From the NCBI RefSeq assembly GCF_000189635.1, contig NW_002476368.1:186001-250000 (forward strand): 64,000 bases of DNA. Direction: 5' to 3'. Of this stretch, positions 13,785 through 26,843 are shown in pieces. The stretch comes from Tetrahymena thermophila SB210. Taxonomy: Eukaryota > Ciliophora > Oligohymenophorea > Hymenostomatida > Tetrahymenidae. The notes under the pieces were generated by a model. That model had not been told where the DNA came from. It did not search any database and saw nothing but the letters and a program-made list of their open reading frames with translations. The translations under genes and the position numbers were made by a program. The stretch's first letter is position 1. Every line of letters starts with the position of its first letter.

Positions 13785-14135
13785 ATAACTCAGTATTAGT
13801 ATATTAGCTATAAGGAGATTAGTGATTTAATTTTTTATCTGAATATATAACAAAAATTAGTAAATATATAATAATGTTGATTTCTTGTAATTATTAATTT
13901 ACTAAAAATGGAATACTGTAGCTTAACAAATTAAATTTTTAGACATGATAAATCAGTAAAAATGAGCTTAGATAAGATTTGGCAGAAAAATTAGCTCAAT
14001 TTATTTTTGAATAGGTCAATTTAAAGCAGCTAGATGTTATAGTGAATAATTATGACCTTAGAAGTTTTGGAGCTATTGTAATATGCTAAACAATCAATAA
14101 ATACCTCGACTTCAATTGAAAAATTTGAGACCCAT
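13785..14135 (+). pseudogene. Decayed LRR gene fragment
   Basis: Scattered stretches match LRR 3 in order: one resembling GGGATTAGTGATTTA near 13815, CAGTAAAAATGAGCTTAGAT near 13953, and a run from about 13981 to 14095 corresponding to the LRR 3 segment encoding QLVVIVNECDLGNFGAI. Parts of the frame are lost through indels, both ends of the gene are missing, and the Cys of the ECDLG repeat has become Tyr (NYDLRSFGAI). It is a remnant of a sixth array member lying between two intact copies. Confidence 0.7.
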
Positions 14136-14705
14136 TGAAAAAATTATCACAATAAATTTATTTTTAGAGCCCTAAATTTTAATATAATATTATTTAGGAT
14201 TTATTATTTTTATTAAATGGATGGAAGATACTACCTTTGTATATATAATATATCAGGGCTTTTTTTGAAATAGTTTTTCTTATTCAAATTTATTTATTTT
14301 TTTTTCATTTTTAAAATTGAGCATTAATTAATAAAATCTTAATAAATTAGAATTTACATCATATAAATAATAAAATAGATTTTTTCATAAATTTTCACAA
14401 AAATAATAATTCAAAAATTTAAATAGTATTTAATTTTATTCTCAAAGAGAATTCAAGTGTAAGTATTTTTATGTAAAATCAAAATTAAAATGTAATTTAA
14501 AAAATTTAACATTTTTGATGATTTTTTATGAATAAAGTATTTGTATTCTCAATGTTTTAATTAGAAATTGTTTTGATATTTTTTCTGATAACACTTTGTT
14601 ATTATCAGAATTCATTCATTCATCTTTTGTATACAAAATAAAGCACAAACACAAAATATTATATTAATAAAAGTGATTAAAAAATAGATTAAAAGATCTT
14701 TTCCA

Positions 14706-15635
14706 ATGAATTTATCAAACGCAGGAATAAACGACAATAAAATAAATAGCATTTTCAAAAAGTTTTAAAATAAAGATAAATAAACTGTTGTAGACTTGAA
14801 TCTTTCTGATAATGTTTTGACTGATAATGGAATTCTTCAATTGGTTAGCGGAATATAAACTCTTTTTCCTTGTTTAACTCATCTATCTATTTCTTTAAGT
14901 AATAATTTAATTGGAGATAAAGGATTAGCAAATATATTTCAGATGATAAAGAAGATATAGAATCTTAGTCAAGTTAGTCTGTTTTTATCAGGAAATAAAT
15001 TCTCTAAAAATGGATTGAAATGCATTGAAGATTTAAAAAGTATTAAAAGGTTAGAGAAATTACATTTAGGTTTTAATTATTTTTAATAATCGATTGAACT
15101 AATTAAGTCATTGATTAAGCTCATAGAAAGTAATAGAGATTTAGCTAATTTTGGATTATATATTGAAAATAGCGAGATAGGAAATTAAGGCACATCATAT
15201 CTTTGTAAACTATTGTAGAGTTTTAATTAACTTAGCTCGCTAACTTTACACATAGACTAAAATAGCTTAACTAATAATGGTATTTTAAATGTAATAAGAA
15301 GTATAGTATAAAACAATTAAATTAGAAGTCTTGATCTTAATCTATGCAATTAATCAGTGAATGAGAGTAATTACTCGTAAAATTAGTATCTTGATTCATA
15401 TTACAATGTTATAAGCTAAGAATGTGCCTAAGATGTTATAAATATAATTGGCACTCATTTAAAATTAGAATAATTAAATCTATATATTAAACATTACAAC
15501 AAAAAAGTGTATACTAATTTTTAGAAAGAGGGTTATGATGCTTTATTCAATAACTCAAATAATAACTTGGTAGAATTCTAAAAGTCTATCAATTAAAATC
15601 TGAAATAAATAAAATAACTAAATGTGGTAGCGTGA
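14706..15635 (+). CDS. LRR protein 4 (ribonuclease-inhibitor type)
   Basis: This single-exon frame of 309 residues starts MNLSNAGINDNK and ends in TGA. Repeats include DNVLTDNGILQL, NNLIGDKGLANI, NKFSKNGLKCI and NSLTNNGILNV. The repeat equivalent to xCDxGNFGAI is altered here to NSEIGNQGTSYLC. The tail carries YYNVISQECAQDV and FQKEGYDALFNN, followed by a Q/N-rich end. The stop codon lies at the start of a ~155-bp tandem repeat that fills the downstream DNA. The gene is intact and is the fourth member of the array on the same strand. Confidence 0.85.
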
Positions 15636-16082
15636 ACCAAATTAATAATTAATTCTAAAATATATTTTAATTTCATAACTATTTATATCATTAATTTATG
15701 TATTAAGTTAAAAATAATTTATAATTGAAAAAATTTTGAAAAAGCCTTATTTTAAATTTACTAACTCTGTTTTAAATGTGTTTTTTATGATTAAACCAAA
15801 ATAATAAAAACAAAATATATATTTTAATTTCATAACTATTTTTTTCATAATTTATGTTTTAAATTAAAAATAACTTAATCTTAAAAAAATGTTGAAAATC
15901 CATATTTTAAATTTGTTAACACTGTTTTAAATGTGTTTTTTATGATTGAACCAAAATAATATAAACAAAATATATTTTAATATAACTATTTATATCGTAA
16001 TTTATGTTTTAAATTAAAAATATTATCTCTACCTTTTAAAAAAGTTTTGAAAATAATATTTTCAATTTATAAGGTTATTTAT
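15633..16082. repeat. ~155-bp tandem repeat, about 2.7 copies
   Basis: Blocks beginning near 15633, 15787 and 15942 share TGAACCAAA-like, AAATATATTTTAA and TAACTATTT segments and a GTTTTAAATGTGTTTTTTATG-like stretch, in the same order. The third copy is shorter. The first copy begins at the stop codon of LRR 4, so the gene's 3' end seems to have been taken into the repeat. Confidence 0.6.
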
Positions 16083-17962
16083 AATATAAGCCTATTATGA
16101 AATGTCAATTCAATTAAGAAGCGAAAATCAATCAAAATTTAAAATTTTTATAAAATAGAAATGAGTCAAATATATTTTGAGAAAAATAAAAAAAATATAT
16201 ATTCCTTCTCAATTTAAGCAGAAAAAGTATGTAAGCTTTAATTGAAATATATTTTAGCTTACGACAAATAAAATTAAAAAGTTTTATCATTCTCACTTTT
16301 TGAGCTAAATCAATCATAATAATATCAAATATTAGTAAGAATTCTTATCATTAATAAATCAGAATTCATTAAATTTGAACTAAAAAATAATTTGATTTGT
16401 TTATTCTCAATTTTTACATTCCAAGTAATTACAAAAAATGTTTACTAAGCTAGTTTTATTTTATTTTGCGAAACTCCAAAAAACCTAAATATTTTTTAAT
16501 CCTATCTATTAACATAGCAAAGTTGGATATTTGTAAGATTTAAAATAATGTTTGATTTTAAAATTAATATTGTAATTTGTTATTTGATTTATATTTCGTA
16601 TTTTAAATTAGTAGAAATATTTAATCAATTCTTTATTAATATGTAAAATCAAAAACTCCGATTAAAAATTAAAAAAAGTAATAAGAATTACCATCTATAT
16701 ATCTATAATATCTAATTAATTTCATAATTTTTTTAAATAAATATTTGCAATAGACAGTATATCTTTATTAGTGTATTTACTTTGAGATTCAAAGTAAAAT
16801 AAAACAAATCATAGTTGATTAACAATTATGATTTCTATAATCTTAAATTTTTCTTCAAACAGATAATATTTTATTAACAACTGTATTTTTAGTTAGCTGA
16901 TTAACGTTTAAATGTAATTACTTGAAATATGAAGCATAAAATAGTATTAAAATTTGTTTATTACATTTTCTCTCTTTTAATCTTCTAAAAAGTTAAGAAA
17001 ATTTTATTTTACAAATTACATTTTTGCAAATCAAATACAAATGGAATTTTATTTTAAATCTATTAATTTATATATATATTTACTTATTTTTGATATTAGT
17101 CTTAAAATGTTTGGGAATTACTTAGCTTAATATTTTTATCAAAAAAATTTATCTCTAAGAAATCTCTAAAAAATCTTTGAGAATAAAAAACAATTTAATA
17201 ATCTCTTTGAATTGTTTAGTGATCATTCCATTTTTAAATAAATATTTATAAAAGAATATTATTCTATAAATTGAATTATCTTCAAAAATTTGCATTAGTA
17301 TTCTCAGGGAGGCACTTTAGTCTTGATTAAGTTTTATCAACATAATAGATGGACCACAACTACTATGAAAAACGTATGTATAAAATTTAAATCTTATTAT
17401 TCTTGAATTATTTTTATTTTAACATTCATCTATGAATCTAATTTTTAAAAGTGATAGGCTCTTATTGTGAACAAAATTAAATATTAAGATTTAATATAAT
17501 AAATTACGATCAGCATTTTTTTAACAGTGTTAATATGTTTTTTTTTTTCCTGAAGAAATATTAAAATTTCAAATAAAATTTAAAGCAAAATTCTTACAAT
17601 TAAACACCAATTTTTAAAAAAAGGATTTAAAAATGCTCAATATTATGATCAATAGCACTTAAGATAAAAAAAAATCTATATCTAAAAATATGTTTTTAAG
17701 CTTTTAAGATTTGTCTTTTCAAATTTATGGTATATTTTTTGAAGTCGCAATCTTTATAAAAATTAATTAATTTGATTGTCTAGTATGAAAAATTCTGATT
17801 GCCACTTATTTTTTAAAAAAAAGCGCAATTAACTTCAAAAGATAAAATTACTACTTTGATTTTTTTTTGATTTTGTAAAGTCAAATTTTAAAAATAATTC
17901 CTTAATAATACAATAATTTAAATAATAAGAAAAAATATTAAATTTCAAAGACTAAATTAAAT
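16083..17962. other. AT-rich intergenic inside LRR array
   Basis: I see no gene in this 1.9-kb spacer. A 61-codon minus-strand frame at 16132-16317 is noted but not accepted. Confidence 0.45.
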
Positions 17963-18859
17963 ATGAGTAATTAATTGGCATTAAGAGAAAGCAAAAACGC
18001 ATAATCAAATGGTGAAGTAAATCTAAATCTTTAAGACAAACAAATAGATTCTAGTCGACTAAAGCTTCTTTTAAGCAAAGCACTGACAAATAATTTTATA
18101 CAATCACTAGGTCTTTAGTTGAATGGTAATATTATAGGTGACAAAGGACTTTAAGAGCTTGTTTCTTATTTAAATACTCTTCAAAAGTTAGAGAAGCTTT
18201 CGTTATTTCTTTCAGGAAATAAATTTTCTATTGAAGGCGTATAAAAGCTTCTTAACTTTAAATTGAATAGTAATTTAAAGAATCTAACCTTGCAACTTAG
18301 TAACAATATGCTAGGACAAGAAGCAATTAGGGTTTTAGGACTATTTATCAGTAAGTTATCTTCTTTAAAATAGCTAAATCTTATCTTAGATAACTGCGAT
18401 TTGGGAAATTGTGGTGCAATATATTTGTGCTAACAAATAAAAGGACTTAAAAAGCTAAATGAGTTATATCTCAATCTTAATGATAATTCAATTACTGATA
18501 ATGGAGTGATCAGCTCAGTAAATGAAATTTGTTAGATAAAAAGCTTAGCTTCATTAGGACTTGATATTTGTTCTCATAAAATAGATTCATAAAATTGTAA
18601 ATAATACTAGTACTAACTTTACTACAATGTGATTAGCAACGACTGTGTTAAATATATTATCAAAACAATTGGATCATAACTTACTGGATTAAAAGTATTA
18701 AATTTGGATATCCTGTATTACACTAACCAATCATGCTAACTATACAAAAAGCAAGGATACGAGGGTTTAGAAAAAGATTTGATATTCTCTAAGTCAGAGA
18801 TATCTAACCTCTTAGAAAATACTTTTTCTTAAATTTAAACAAAATAAATAAAAATTTGA
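17963..18859 (+). CDS. LRR protein 5 (ribonuclease-inhibitor type)
   Basis: This single-exon frame of 298 residues starts MSNQLALRESKNAQ and ends in TGA. LRRs include GNIIGDKGLQEL, NKFSIEGVQKL, NMLGQEAIRVL, NCDLGNCGAIYLC and NSITDNGVISS. The tail has YYNVISNDCVKYI and YKKQGYEGLEKD. It is the last member of the array; the next gene is on the opposite strand and converges on it. No signal peptide, membrane segment or enzyme motif is visible. The role is inferred to be protein binding. Confidence 0.85.
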
Positions 18860-19855
18860 TATTATTTTTTTGACTCTTAAAATCAATTTAAATTAAATTA
18901 AAAACCAATTAACTAACTAACTAACTAAAATTATCCCTTTAATTAATTAATATATAATAATCATCAACTAATTAAATAAATATATTATATTATTAATCAT
19001 TTGTAGTATTTTCATCCTATTTATTCTTTGTTACTTTACTTTATTTAGTTATTATATTCATTTATTTAGTTATCAGGCATTTAATTAACAATAAAGTAAT
19101 GTATATAATAAAATACGCACTAACTCATTACAAATTCAGAAATTTTTTTGCACGTTAACTCCCAATAAAAATAGAGTAGGAATATTAAGCTAATCCAGAA
19201 TTTAAAATATCATTAACTTCATTGGTATAGATGAGGATTATTCATGCAATTTTAATGCTTTTAAATTAATTTTTTAAATGTTTTTTATAATTCTTTTTAT
19301 CGGATTTTAATAAATTTTTGTAAATATTTAATGCCCTTTCTCAAATTTAGAGTTAAAAAAAATATCTTTTAAGGGTTTATTTTTTTAAAAACATTAAGAA
19401 ATAAAAAATTTGGAATTTATTTTATAGATTGTTGAGATTCAGAAATTATGCACTAATTAATATATATAATTATCAATTCGCTTTTTAAGTTATGCAAAAT
19501 ATATTTATTGCTTTTATATTATTTTTAATTAAATAAAAACCTGATAAATGCTCTTTTCTATATTTTTTTATTATTTTCTCTTTAAATATTTTTTATTCTA
19601 AATTATTTATTAAACATATATTTTCATTCAAAATAGTTTATTTTATTTAAATTTAAAACAATTATTGATTTTTTTCTCTGTTTAATTGATTCAATCTATC
19701 ATTAAAAAGAAATATATTATATACATTATATTGTAGGAAAAATATATAATTTATTTTTACATATTATACAAACTATTTAGAACAAAAAGCATTATTTTTG
19801 TAATATTTAATAAGTTATTTGTGTTATAAAACTATTTTTTTTTTGAAATTTAAGA
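18860..19855. other. Convergent intergenic with CTAA tract
   Basis: This is about 1 kb between converging 3' ends. A short (CTAA)n tract lies at 18909-18928, shortly after the LRR 5 stop. No gene is visible. Confidence 0.5.
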
Positions 19856-21229
19856 TCATTTTTAATTTAAACCATATTTTTAAAAATTATTTTCCCAATA
19901 CAACAAGCTAAGGATGAGTTATTTCTTCTATAATTCAATAGTATTATTACAAGATGACTATGTTAGCTTCAAACTAAAAGAATTTATAAAATTTTTGTAT
20001 GATTATTAATCATTAGCTAGGTGTTGTATTATCTATATCAATGGTTATGATTGGTAATTCTTTACGAAAACAGTAATGGATTTCTGTTTTTGTTAAACTA
20101 ATTAATGAATCAGGAAAGCTTAATATGCAATAATTAAATAATTCTGTTTATAAAAGAATTCTTTGTTGAATAAGTGTCTAATTTAGTTTATCTTCTATTA
20201 GTTTTTAGATTATTATAGCAGAGACTCTAATATCTCTTCCAATTCGAGCATAGAGTAATGTTAAGCCATAAATTTTTTCACAAAGAATTTAGGTAATTCT
20301 CCCAAAAATATATTTTTCTTGAGACCCAGACTAAAATCAATAGCTTTCTACATTAAAGGAAACTCTAATGTTTCTATTTCTTCTTTATTACTTACTCTTT
20401 CCAAAATAATTTATTATAAATCTTACTATCTCTATTTAATGTCATCTATTTTACTTTAATTTTTATAGTCAAATATTTAAGAATAGTAATTTTCTGGATA
20501 TTTATCATGTTTGCATCCACAATTTTTTTCTTGGTGGTCTTATTGATATTATTTTTGATATTATTAAGCTTTTAATTGATCAAATACCTTCAAATCTAAT
20601 TAGATATTATCTATCCAATCTTATATATTGGTATTGTTTAGATTAAAATCCTATTTAAAAAATATTTAAATATAGTAGCAAATTAAAAAAGATTTATTCC
20701 TTACATTTTGATTTCCTATCAAGCTATCTTCAAGAAAATTGAATTAATTGTCTTCTATAAATTTTAAGTTAATTTTATCACAAATGTGATAGTAAGGATC
20801 AATTCCAATAAGTGAAATTTCATTCTATTCAGAGCAGTCTCTGCAATATTAGAGTAAAGTGAAAAAGTTATTAGTAGTAGTTTGCTCGTTATGAAATTTA
20901 GGGATTGAAATAATATCTATTTTGTTTCCATTTATTCCTGTTAAGATAGATAATAAATGTATTTTTGTTAATTTAAGCAAAATAAAGAAATGTTTTATAA
21001 TTGATGAATAACAAAACTTAATATGATTGTTTAAATAATAAAAATAAGCATTAAAAATATTTGTACTGAACATATTATGTTAAATTTTTGTGTTTTCTGA
21101 GCATTCTTGAGATATTTATTGATAATAATCCTTTTCAAAATAATTCTTTAGCAAAATTTCAGAATAATTTAGAGTGCACAAATTAAATTTTAAAATATTT
21201 TAGGTTCTTTTAATTCCTTTAATAATCAT
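19856..21229 (-). CDS. Unrecognised family, paralogue A (three exons)
   Basis: The minus-strand frame is open from ATG at 21229 to TGA at 19856. Two introns are probable although both are multiples of three without TGA: 21066-20938 (129 nt, phase 1) and 20704-20651 (54 nt, phase 0). Both match intron positions of paralogue B in position and phase. Spliced exons 21229-21067, 20937-20705 and 20650-19856 give 396 residues. Shared landmarks with B are NKIDIISIP, then SLIGIDPYYHICDK. A Q-rich, Cys/His-containing stretch (KNCGCKHD) follows, then a Lys/Gln-rich helical C-terminal half. No signal peptide or membrane segment is clear once the introns are removed. I do not recognise the family. The frame remains open upstream of 21229, so the start is tentative. 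Confidence 0.6.
20651..20704 (-). other. Probable intron 2 of paralogue A
   Basis: This 54-nt GTAAGG...TTTAAATAG element is phase 0. It does not break the frame, but it lies where paralogue B has an 83-nt intron, and its translation is hydrophobic and unlike the flanking protein. Confidence 0.6.
20938..21066 (-). other. Probable intron 1 of paralogue A
   Basis: This 129-nt element (donor GTACAAAT, acceptor CTTAACAG) is phase 1, the same as paralogue B's 135-nt intron before the equivalent KxIDIIxIP motif. Confidence 0.55.
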
Positions 21230-24200
21230 GACTAATGCTTCTTGTCTTTTTGGTAGAGTTTTTGAATGTAAAATTAAGCAATTCTTTATAAATATGTTGT
21301 TATTTATTTCAAAATTATATAACACTGCTTTGAATATTAAGTGTTAATCAATTTGATTAAATGATAAATATAAAACTATATTTTTTGAAAAAGAACAAAA
21401 AGAAATAAAATTGGATTGATTAAGAATGCCAAAAATATTTTCTAATTTTATGAGAGAAAATATTTTTAAACTATAAAATAGATATTTTATATTCTTATTA
21501 GTTTATTTTATGTAATTAATAGCATAGTAAATTAAAAGCCATACTTTATAAAGATAAGTAGAAGTTTTGCTTAGATTTTAGCTTTTAAGAATCAAAATAA
21601 AAATAGTAATAATTTTTAAATACAGTTTGATGTTGATTTAAATACTAAGTAAATTTAAAAAAATATTTAAAAAATTTCAATAAAATAAACAAAAATTATT
21701 TAGAAATCCATTTTGAAAAATTTATGATAAATTTAATGATATTAAAAAAGTTAATTATATTTTGCACAAATCAAGTAAAATTTTGAATAAAAATAGATAC
21801 AAATTTATTTAATTTGATTTGATTTCTTTTATTTTTAAAAGACTAGTAATCTAAAATTTATTTTATTTGTTATACTTAAATTAATTGTGATTTTTTAGAA
21901 ATTTTTTGCATCTATTCATAAAAATAAAAAGTCCAAATAAAATTAAAAAGATTATTTACTTAAAAATAATTGCTAATTTTAAATTTTTTTTAATAATTAA
22001 TTAAAATTAACATTAAAAGATATTTAATTACCAATAATTTATTTTATTTTAGAATAAAAATTGGCAAATTATTTAGAAAAACCAAATAAATGAGCATTTA
22101 AACAATTAAATTTAAATGCAATTCTTAAAAGAAACAACTTATTTTTATAAAAGAATCAATCAACTTTACTGAATCTAAATTCACAAAAATCTGGAATCTT
22201 AAATTTTTTCCATCTTTAATTTAAAATTTAGAAATTTTCTTGTATTTTAAAAATATTCAATCATATTACTTAAAAAAAAAGCAAATTATGAATTTTCTAT
22301 TATAACTTTCTTTCTAAAATAGCTTATAATTACATATAATAAATTAACTAACTAAGTTATTTTAATAATAAATAGTTATTTAAAATAAAATTTGTTAAAT
22401 TTACTTGCTAAATTTTTTAAAAAGAGTTACTTCAATCATTTTTGATAAAAAAACGAGTGAATTTCTTTTAATTTTTTATAAGCATTTCCAAAATATATTA
22501 ACATTAGAAATATACACAAAATTTTACTATTTTTTTTAACAAACGAAGTGAAGTTATTATCTAATTTATGTTTTTTTACTAACTAATTTTTTGTATTAAA
22601 AATGTGTCATTAAAAAAAGTAAATTACTGAATAAATTTTTAGATAAGGGACAATGTTTTAACTAAAAAATTAAATTCAGATATATTCATAGTAAAGCTGA
22701 CTTAATTTTATTAAAAACTTTTTACCCTAATAAAACTGAAAAAAAAGAGAACACTTTAAATATTAAAGAACTCTTCTCTTAATTTCTTTTCTCGCTATCA
22801 TATTAATAAAACTCCAAAAATATAATATTATTATTTTCATTAATTAGCATTCTATTGCGAAATTGTTGTTAAAAGTCTATTTTTTAATAATCTTTTTTTA
22901 ACTTAAAAATTTTGCATTTAAAAAAGTAAATCATCCAAAAAATTTTACTTAAGAAATAACTAGTTTGAGTGAATTTTTGAGATAAGAACAATTTGGTTTA
23001 ATATAAATAATTAAATTTGATAAATTAATAGCAAAGCTGACTAAAATTTTATTAAGGACACATTTGCTATTAATAAAACTGATAAAAATTTGTAAGACTC
23101 TTTTCTATTGAAGTACTTTTCTACTTAATTATTTTATCGCTATCTTATTAATAAAATAAAAAAATATGATGCAAATAATATTATCATAATAAATATTTTA
23201 TTATGACCTTGTCATTGAAAGCCTATATTTTTAATAATCATTTTTAACTTAAACATTTTGCAATTAAACTAATAAATTATCCAAAAATTTTTTTATAAGA
23301 AACTATTAGTTTAAATTAAAATAGAGAAGAAAGTACTTTAGAAATTTTTTAATTTAGAGTTATTTTAGAAATTACTGATAAAACCTGAAATCATATTTAA
23401 TTTTTTTACGCCTATCATATAATTTATTTTTTTAGAATTAATATTAGTTAAAAATATTAAATTAAGTTAATTTGTAAATTGTAAATATGAAGAAATTAAT
23501 GAGAAATTAAAAAATATTTCTTTAATCCTTTAAGACTCAATTAATACTTTATATTTATAATTGAAGCAAGTATTATATTTTTATTATATATACCAAAGCA
23601 ATTAATTATAAATTTAATTTCTGAGTTTTGAGCTAGTAATCAATTAATAAATCAGCTTAATTTTCAGTTAATTATTCAACATTATTTATGTTGAAAAGTT
23701 ATAATAAATTTATATGTTAAATTCTGATAAATTTTTTATTATCAAACTATATCACTGTATGAAAATTAATTTTTTACTTAAATTGAAATATCATATAAAA
23801 AATAATAATTACTTGTATTTAATTTATCTTGAAAAACTTAAAAATTCTTTAATTTAAAATATAAATTTATTTTATTCTCATTCTCCTTTATAAATATAAA
23901 AAATAAAGCAAAAAATTTTTTATAAATAACAGACTATTTTTCTTTATTTAAAAATTATTTGTTTATTTCTGCGTGAGGAATTTTTTATTTATGAATATTT
24001 ATATTCAAAATTAAAGCAAAGTATGTATTTTCTCTTTTTTAAATTAATCAGCTTTTTTATCAATAAAAAAACGCATAATTTTGATTTTTGATCCGGTAAT
24101 TTATTTATAAGAACATTGAAGATTAATAATTTAATATTTGTTAAATTCTGATAAAAGTTTTTGTATTTTAGAAATTTTTTTTATTTCCATCAAATTAGTT

Positions 24201-26843
24201 TAATTTACTGCTCTAAACTAAAAAATAAAAATTTAATTATTCAGGATTATTTTGCTTTACCTTAGATAAAATATAAGAATTTATTAGTTTGCAATTATAA
24301 AATATAAAATTAGTTATTTCATCATTAAAAAATAATTCTTAATCATATCTTCATTATAATTTTACTTAATTAAAAAGCAAAAGCCTAAAAAATACAAATT
24401 TATCTTATATTAATAATAAAATACCTTTCTAAACATTTTAGTTAAAAGTATCTATCAATCAATTAATTTATAATAATAAGTACCTTGATACAATCATACT
24501 GTGATTTAGAAAAAACTAAAGAGACAAAAAAAATAATTTAAAGAATTATTTTCTGATAATTATTAACAAACAAACAAACTTATTCATCTCATAAACAAAA
24601 TATTTAATAAACTAATCAATACAAAATATAACAATATAATATTTTAAAATAATTAAAATATGAAATAAAAAAGTAAGAATTCTCAAATTAATGTTATGTA
24701 TGTACTCTCAAAAACAAAAACTTCATAATTGTTTTCTGAGAAAAATATAAAAATTAATTTGAAATGAATCAATACGATTTTCTCTCTACTTTTATTATAA
24801 AAAAGAAAATAGTAAAAAATACTGTTGAAAATCTCATAAAAAAGAGGGGAGAAATTATAAAAATAATATTTATTTATTTACTTTCCTATGTTTGCTTCTT
24901 TGCTTATTTATTAAATCAATAAATAATCTCTTTGTTATTTCTCTATATTTTTTTAAGTTTTTTGTCAAATATATCTTTAAATTAATTATTTAGAATGAGT
25001 AAGTTTGTTTATGACACTACAAATTTTTCTATGAATTCCTTTTACTATTTCTAATAGATATTTATTTAAATTTAGTTATATTTTAATAGGATTTTTATGT
25101 AAAAAATTTGTATTTAGAAAACATGAAAAAGAAATTTATATGAAAAATAGTTCTTAATCAATATGAATGTACTTATCAAATAAACATAAAGTGTAAGGCT
25201 TATATAATTGATATTAATTTAATTTATTTAAATTGATAAAATTTCATATTAAGTTGAGTTCAAACTTAAAATATTTATTTGAATTGATTTAAAAAGTAAA
25301 AAATTGATAGAAGCAAGTTATAAATCATTTAATTTTACCTTATGTTTTTTTCTTTTATGAATGAATATTCGTTTTGATTAAGTTAAATTTGTAGAGAGAG
25401 TGTGAAAATCAGGTATTAATTTTTAAAATGAAATAATTATTCACTAAAAATAATTGATTACTATCGTTCTCTCAATATCTATTCTCTATTTAATTATCTA
25501 CATATACCATAAAGGAAAAAATAATTTGATTTTTTATATTAGTTAATTAATTAATTAACTTTACTTACTGACTTAAATTTAGGCAGGCACAACAATTTCT
25601 TAAATACAGATAATAAAATATTACTAAAACCAAATCTTTTATATTTATAAATAAGTTTTATTGGGTTTTAGATATAAAAGAAAATATAACATTTCATTCA
25701 AAAGAAAAATAAATTTCTAAAAAATTGTCAAATATTTTTACTTTGCTTAAAAACTAATTCTAAATTTTTTTTTATTTTCTAATACTCCGATTAATTACTT
25801 ATCTCAATAACAAGCGTTATTAAAATTAAATTATTTACTAAACCTTTTTTAGACAGAAATTATTAGTTTCTATTTTAATCACAAAATCTGTTAAATTATG
25901 ATAGTGATTACTACATTTCAATTTAAAGTTACTTAATTTGCGATATAACAGAAATAATATAAAACTTCTATTTTATTGAATGAAAGCGTTTATAACTTTC
26001 CTCCCTTTTTTTGTTTCTAATAATCAATCTTATCTCAAAAAATTTAAAATTGCTTAGAGATAACATTTTTAAAGTTAAAAAATTATTATAAATATTTAAA
26101 GATTGTATTTTTCATTTCATATTTTATTATTATAAAGTAGAACATGATTTAGTTTTATCTTTTATAAAACAAACATCTAACTATCAACTTTGAGCTAGCA
26201 ATTTGTAGAGAGGTTTCTAATATAATAAAACTCCTAATTTTTTATTATATTCTGATGAATTTTTTTTCTAGTCTTGCTTGATTTTGCACTGTGTCAAAAT
26301 TAATATACTTTTTTACTTATTTAACTGTTCAAAAAAATTTTAATACAAAATTTAATAAAGTGATTTTTCAATTTAACTCCTTTAAACACACTATAAGCAT
26401 AATTTACTGCAATCATTCAGATTTTATAAAGTTTTAATAATCAACTTTAAGAAACGAATCTCAATTATTTTTTGATATTAAATTAACTAAAATTAAAATC
26501 ATAAGCTGAATTACAAAAAGTATATTAACTAACTGCTGAAATTTTGATTCATAAAGTTAATTTTAATAAAATCATTAAAGTGAATAAAGGTTCTTAAAAC
26601 CTTCAATCCTTATTTTATTACTTATCATAAAAACCTAAAAATATTAACAGTTATAACAACATTATAATGAGTGATTGTATTATTTGGCAAAATGCTTATA
26701 TTGACATCAATAATTAATAATAAACATTAAAAAATTATATTCTTCAAAGTTAATTTAACAATAATAATTACCAAACATAAATTTAATAATTGGATGAGCT
26801 AATATCAGAATAAACAATAAATTATCTTAATTTACCATAAAAA
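21230..26843. other. Long gene-free AT-rich block
   Basis: This 5.6-kb stretch has no ORF that I can defend. It is close to pure A/T with homopolymer runs. It contains a ~340-bp direct tandem repeat at 22590-23300 and an unconvincing 120-codon frame at 24764-25126. Confidence 0.5.
22590..23300. repeat. ~310-345-bp tandem repeat in intergenic block
   Basis: Matching landmarks recur in order: AGTAAAGCTGACTTAATTTT at 22689 and AGCAAAGCTGACTAAAATTTT near 23029; a TCGCTATCATATTAATAAAA-like stretch near 22791 and 23130; and TTTTGCATTTAAAAAAGTAA near 22910 with a diverged match near 23257. There are about two copies plus a partial one. Confidence 0.55.

Noticed and set aside
16132..16317. 61-codon minus-strand frame free of TAA, TAG and TGA
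   Set aside because: It is rich in Phe/Ile/Lys as expected from AT bias, has none of the TAA/TAG Gln codons typical of genes here, and has no supporting context.
24764..25126. 120-codon plus-strand frame with one hydrophobic stretch
   Set aside because: It lies in the AT desert and its length is not unusual by chance when only TGA stops; composition follows base bias.
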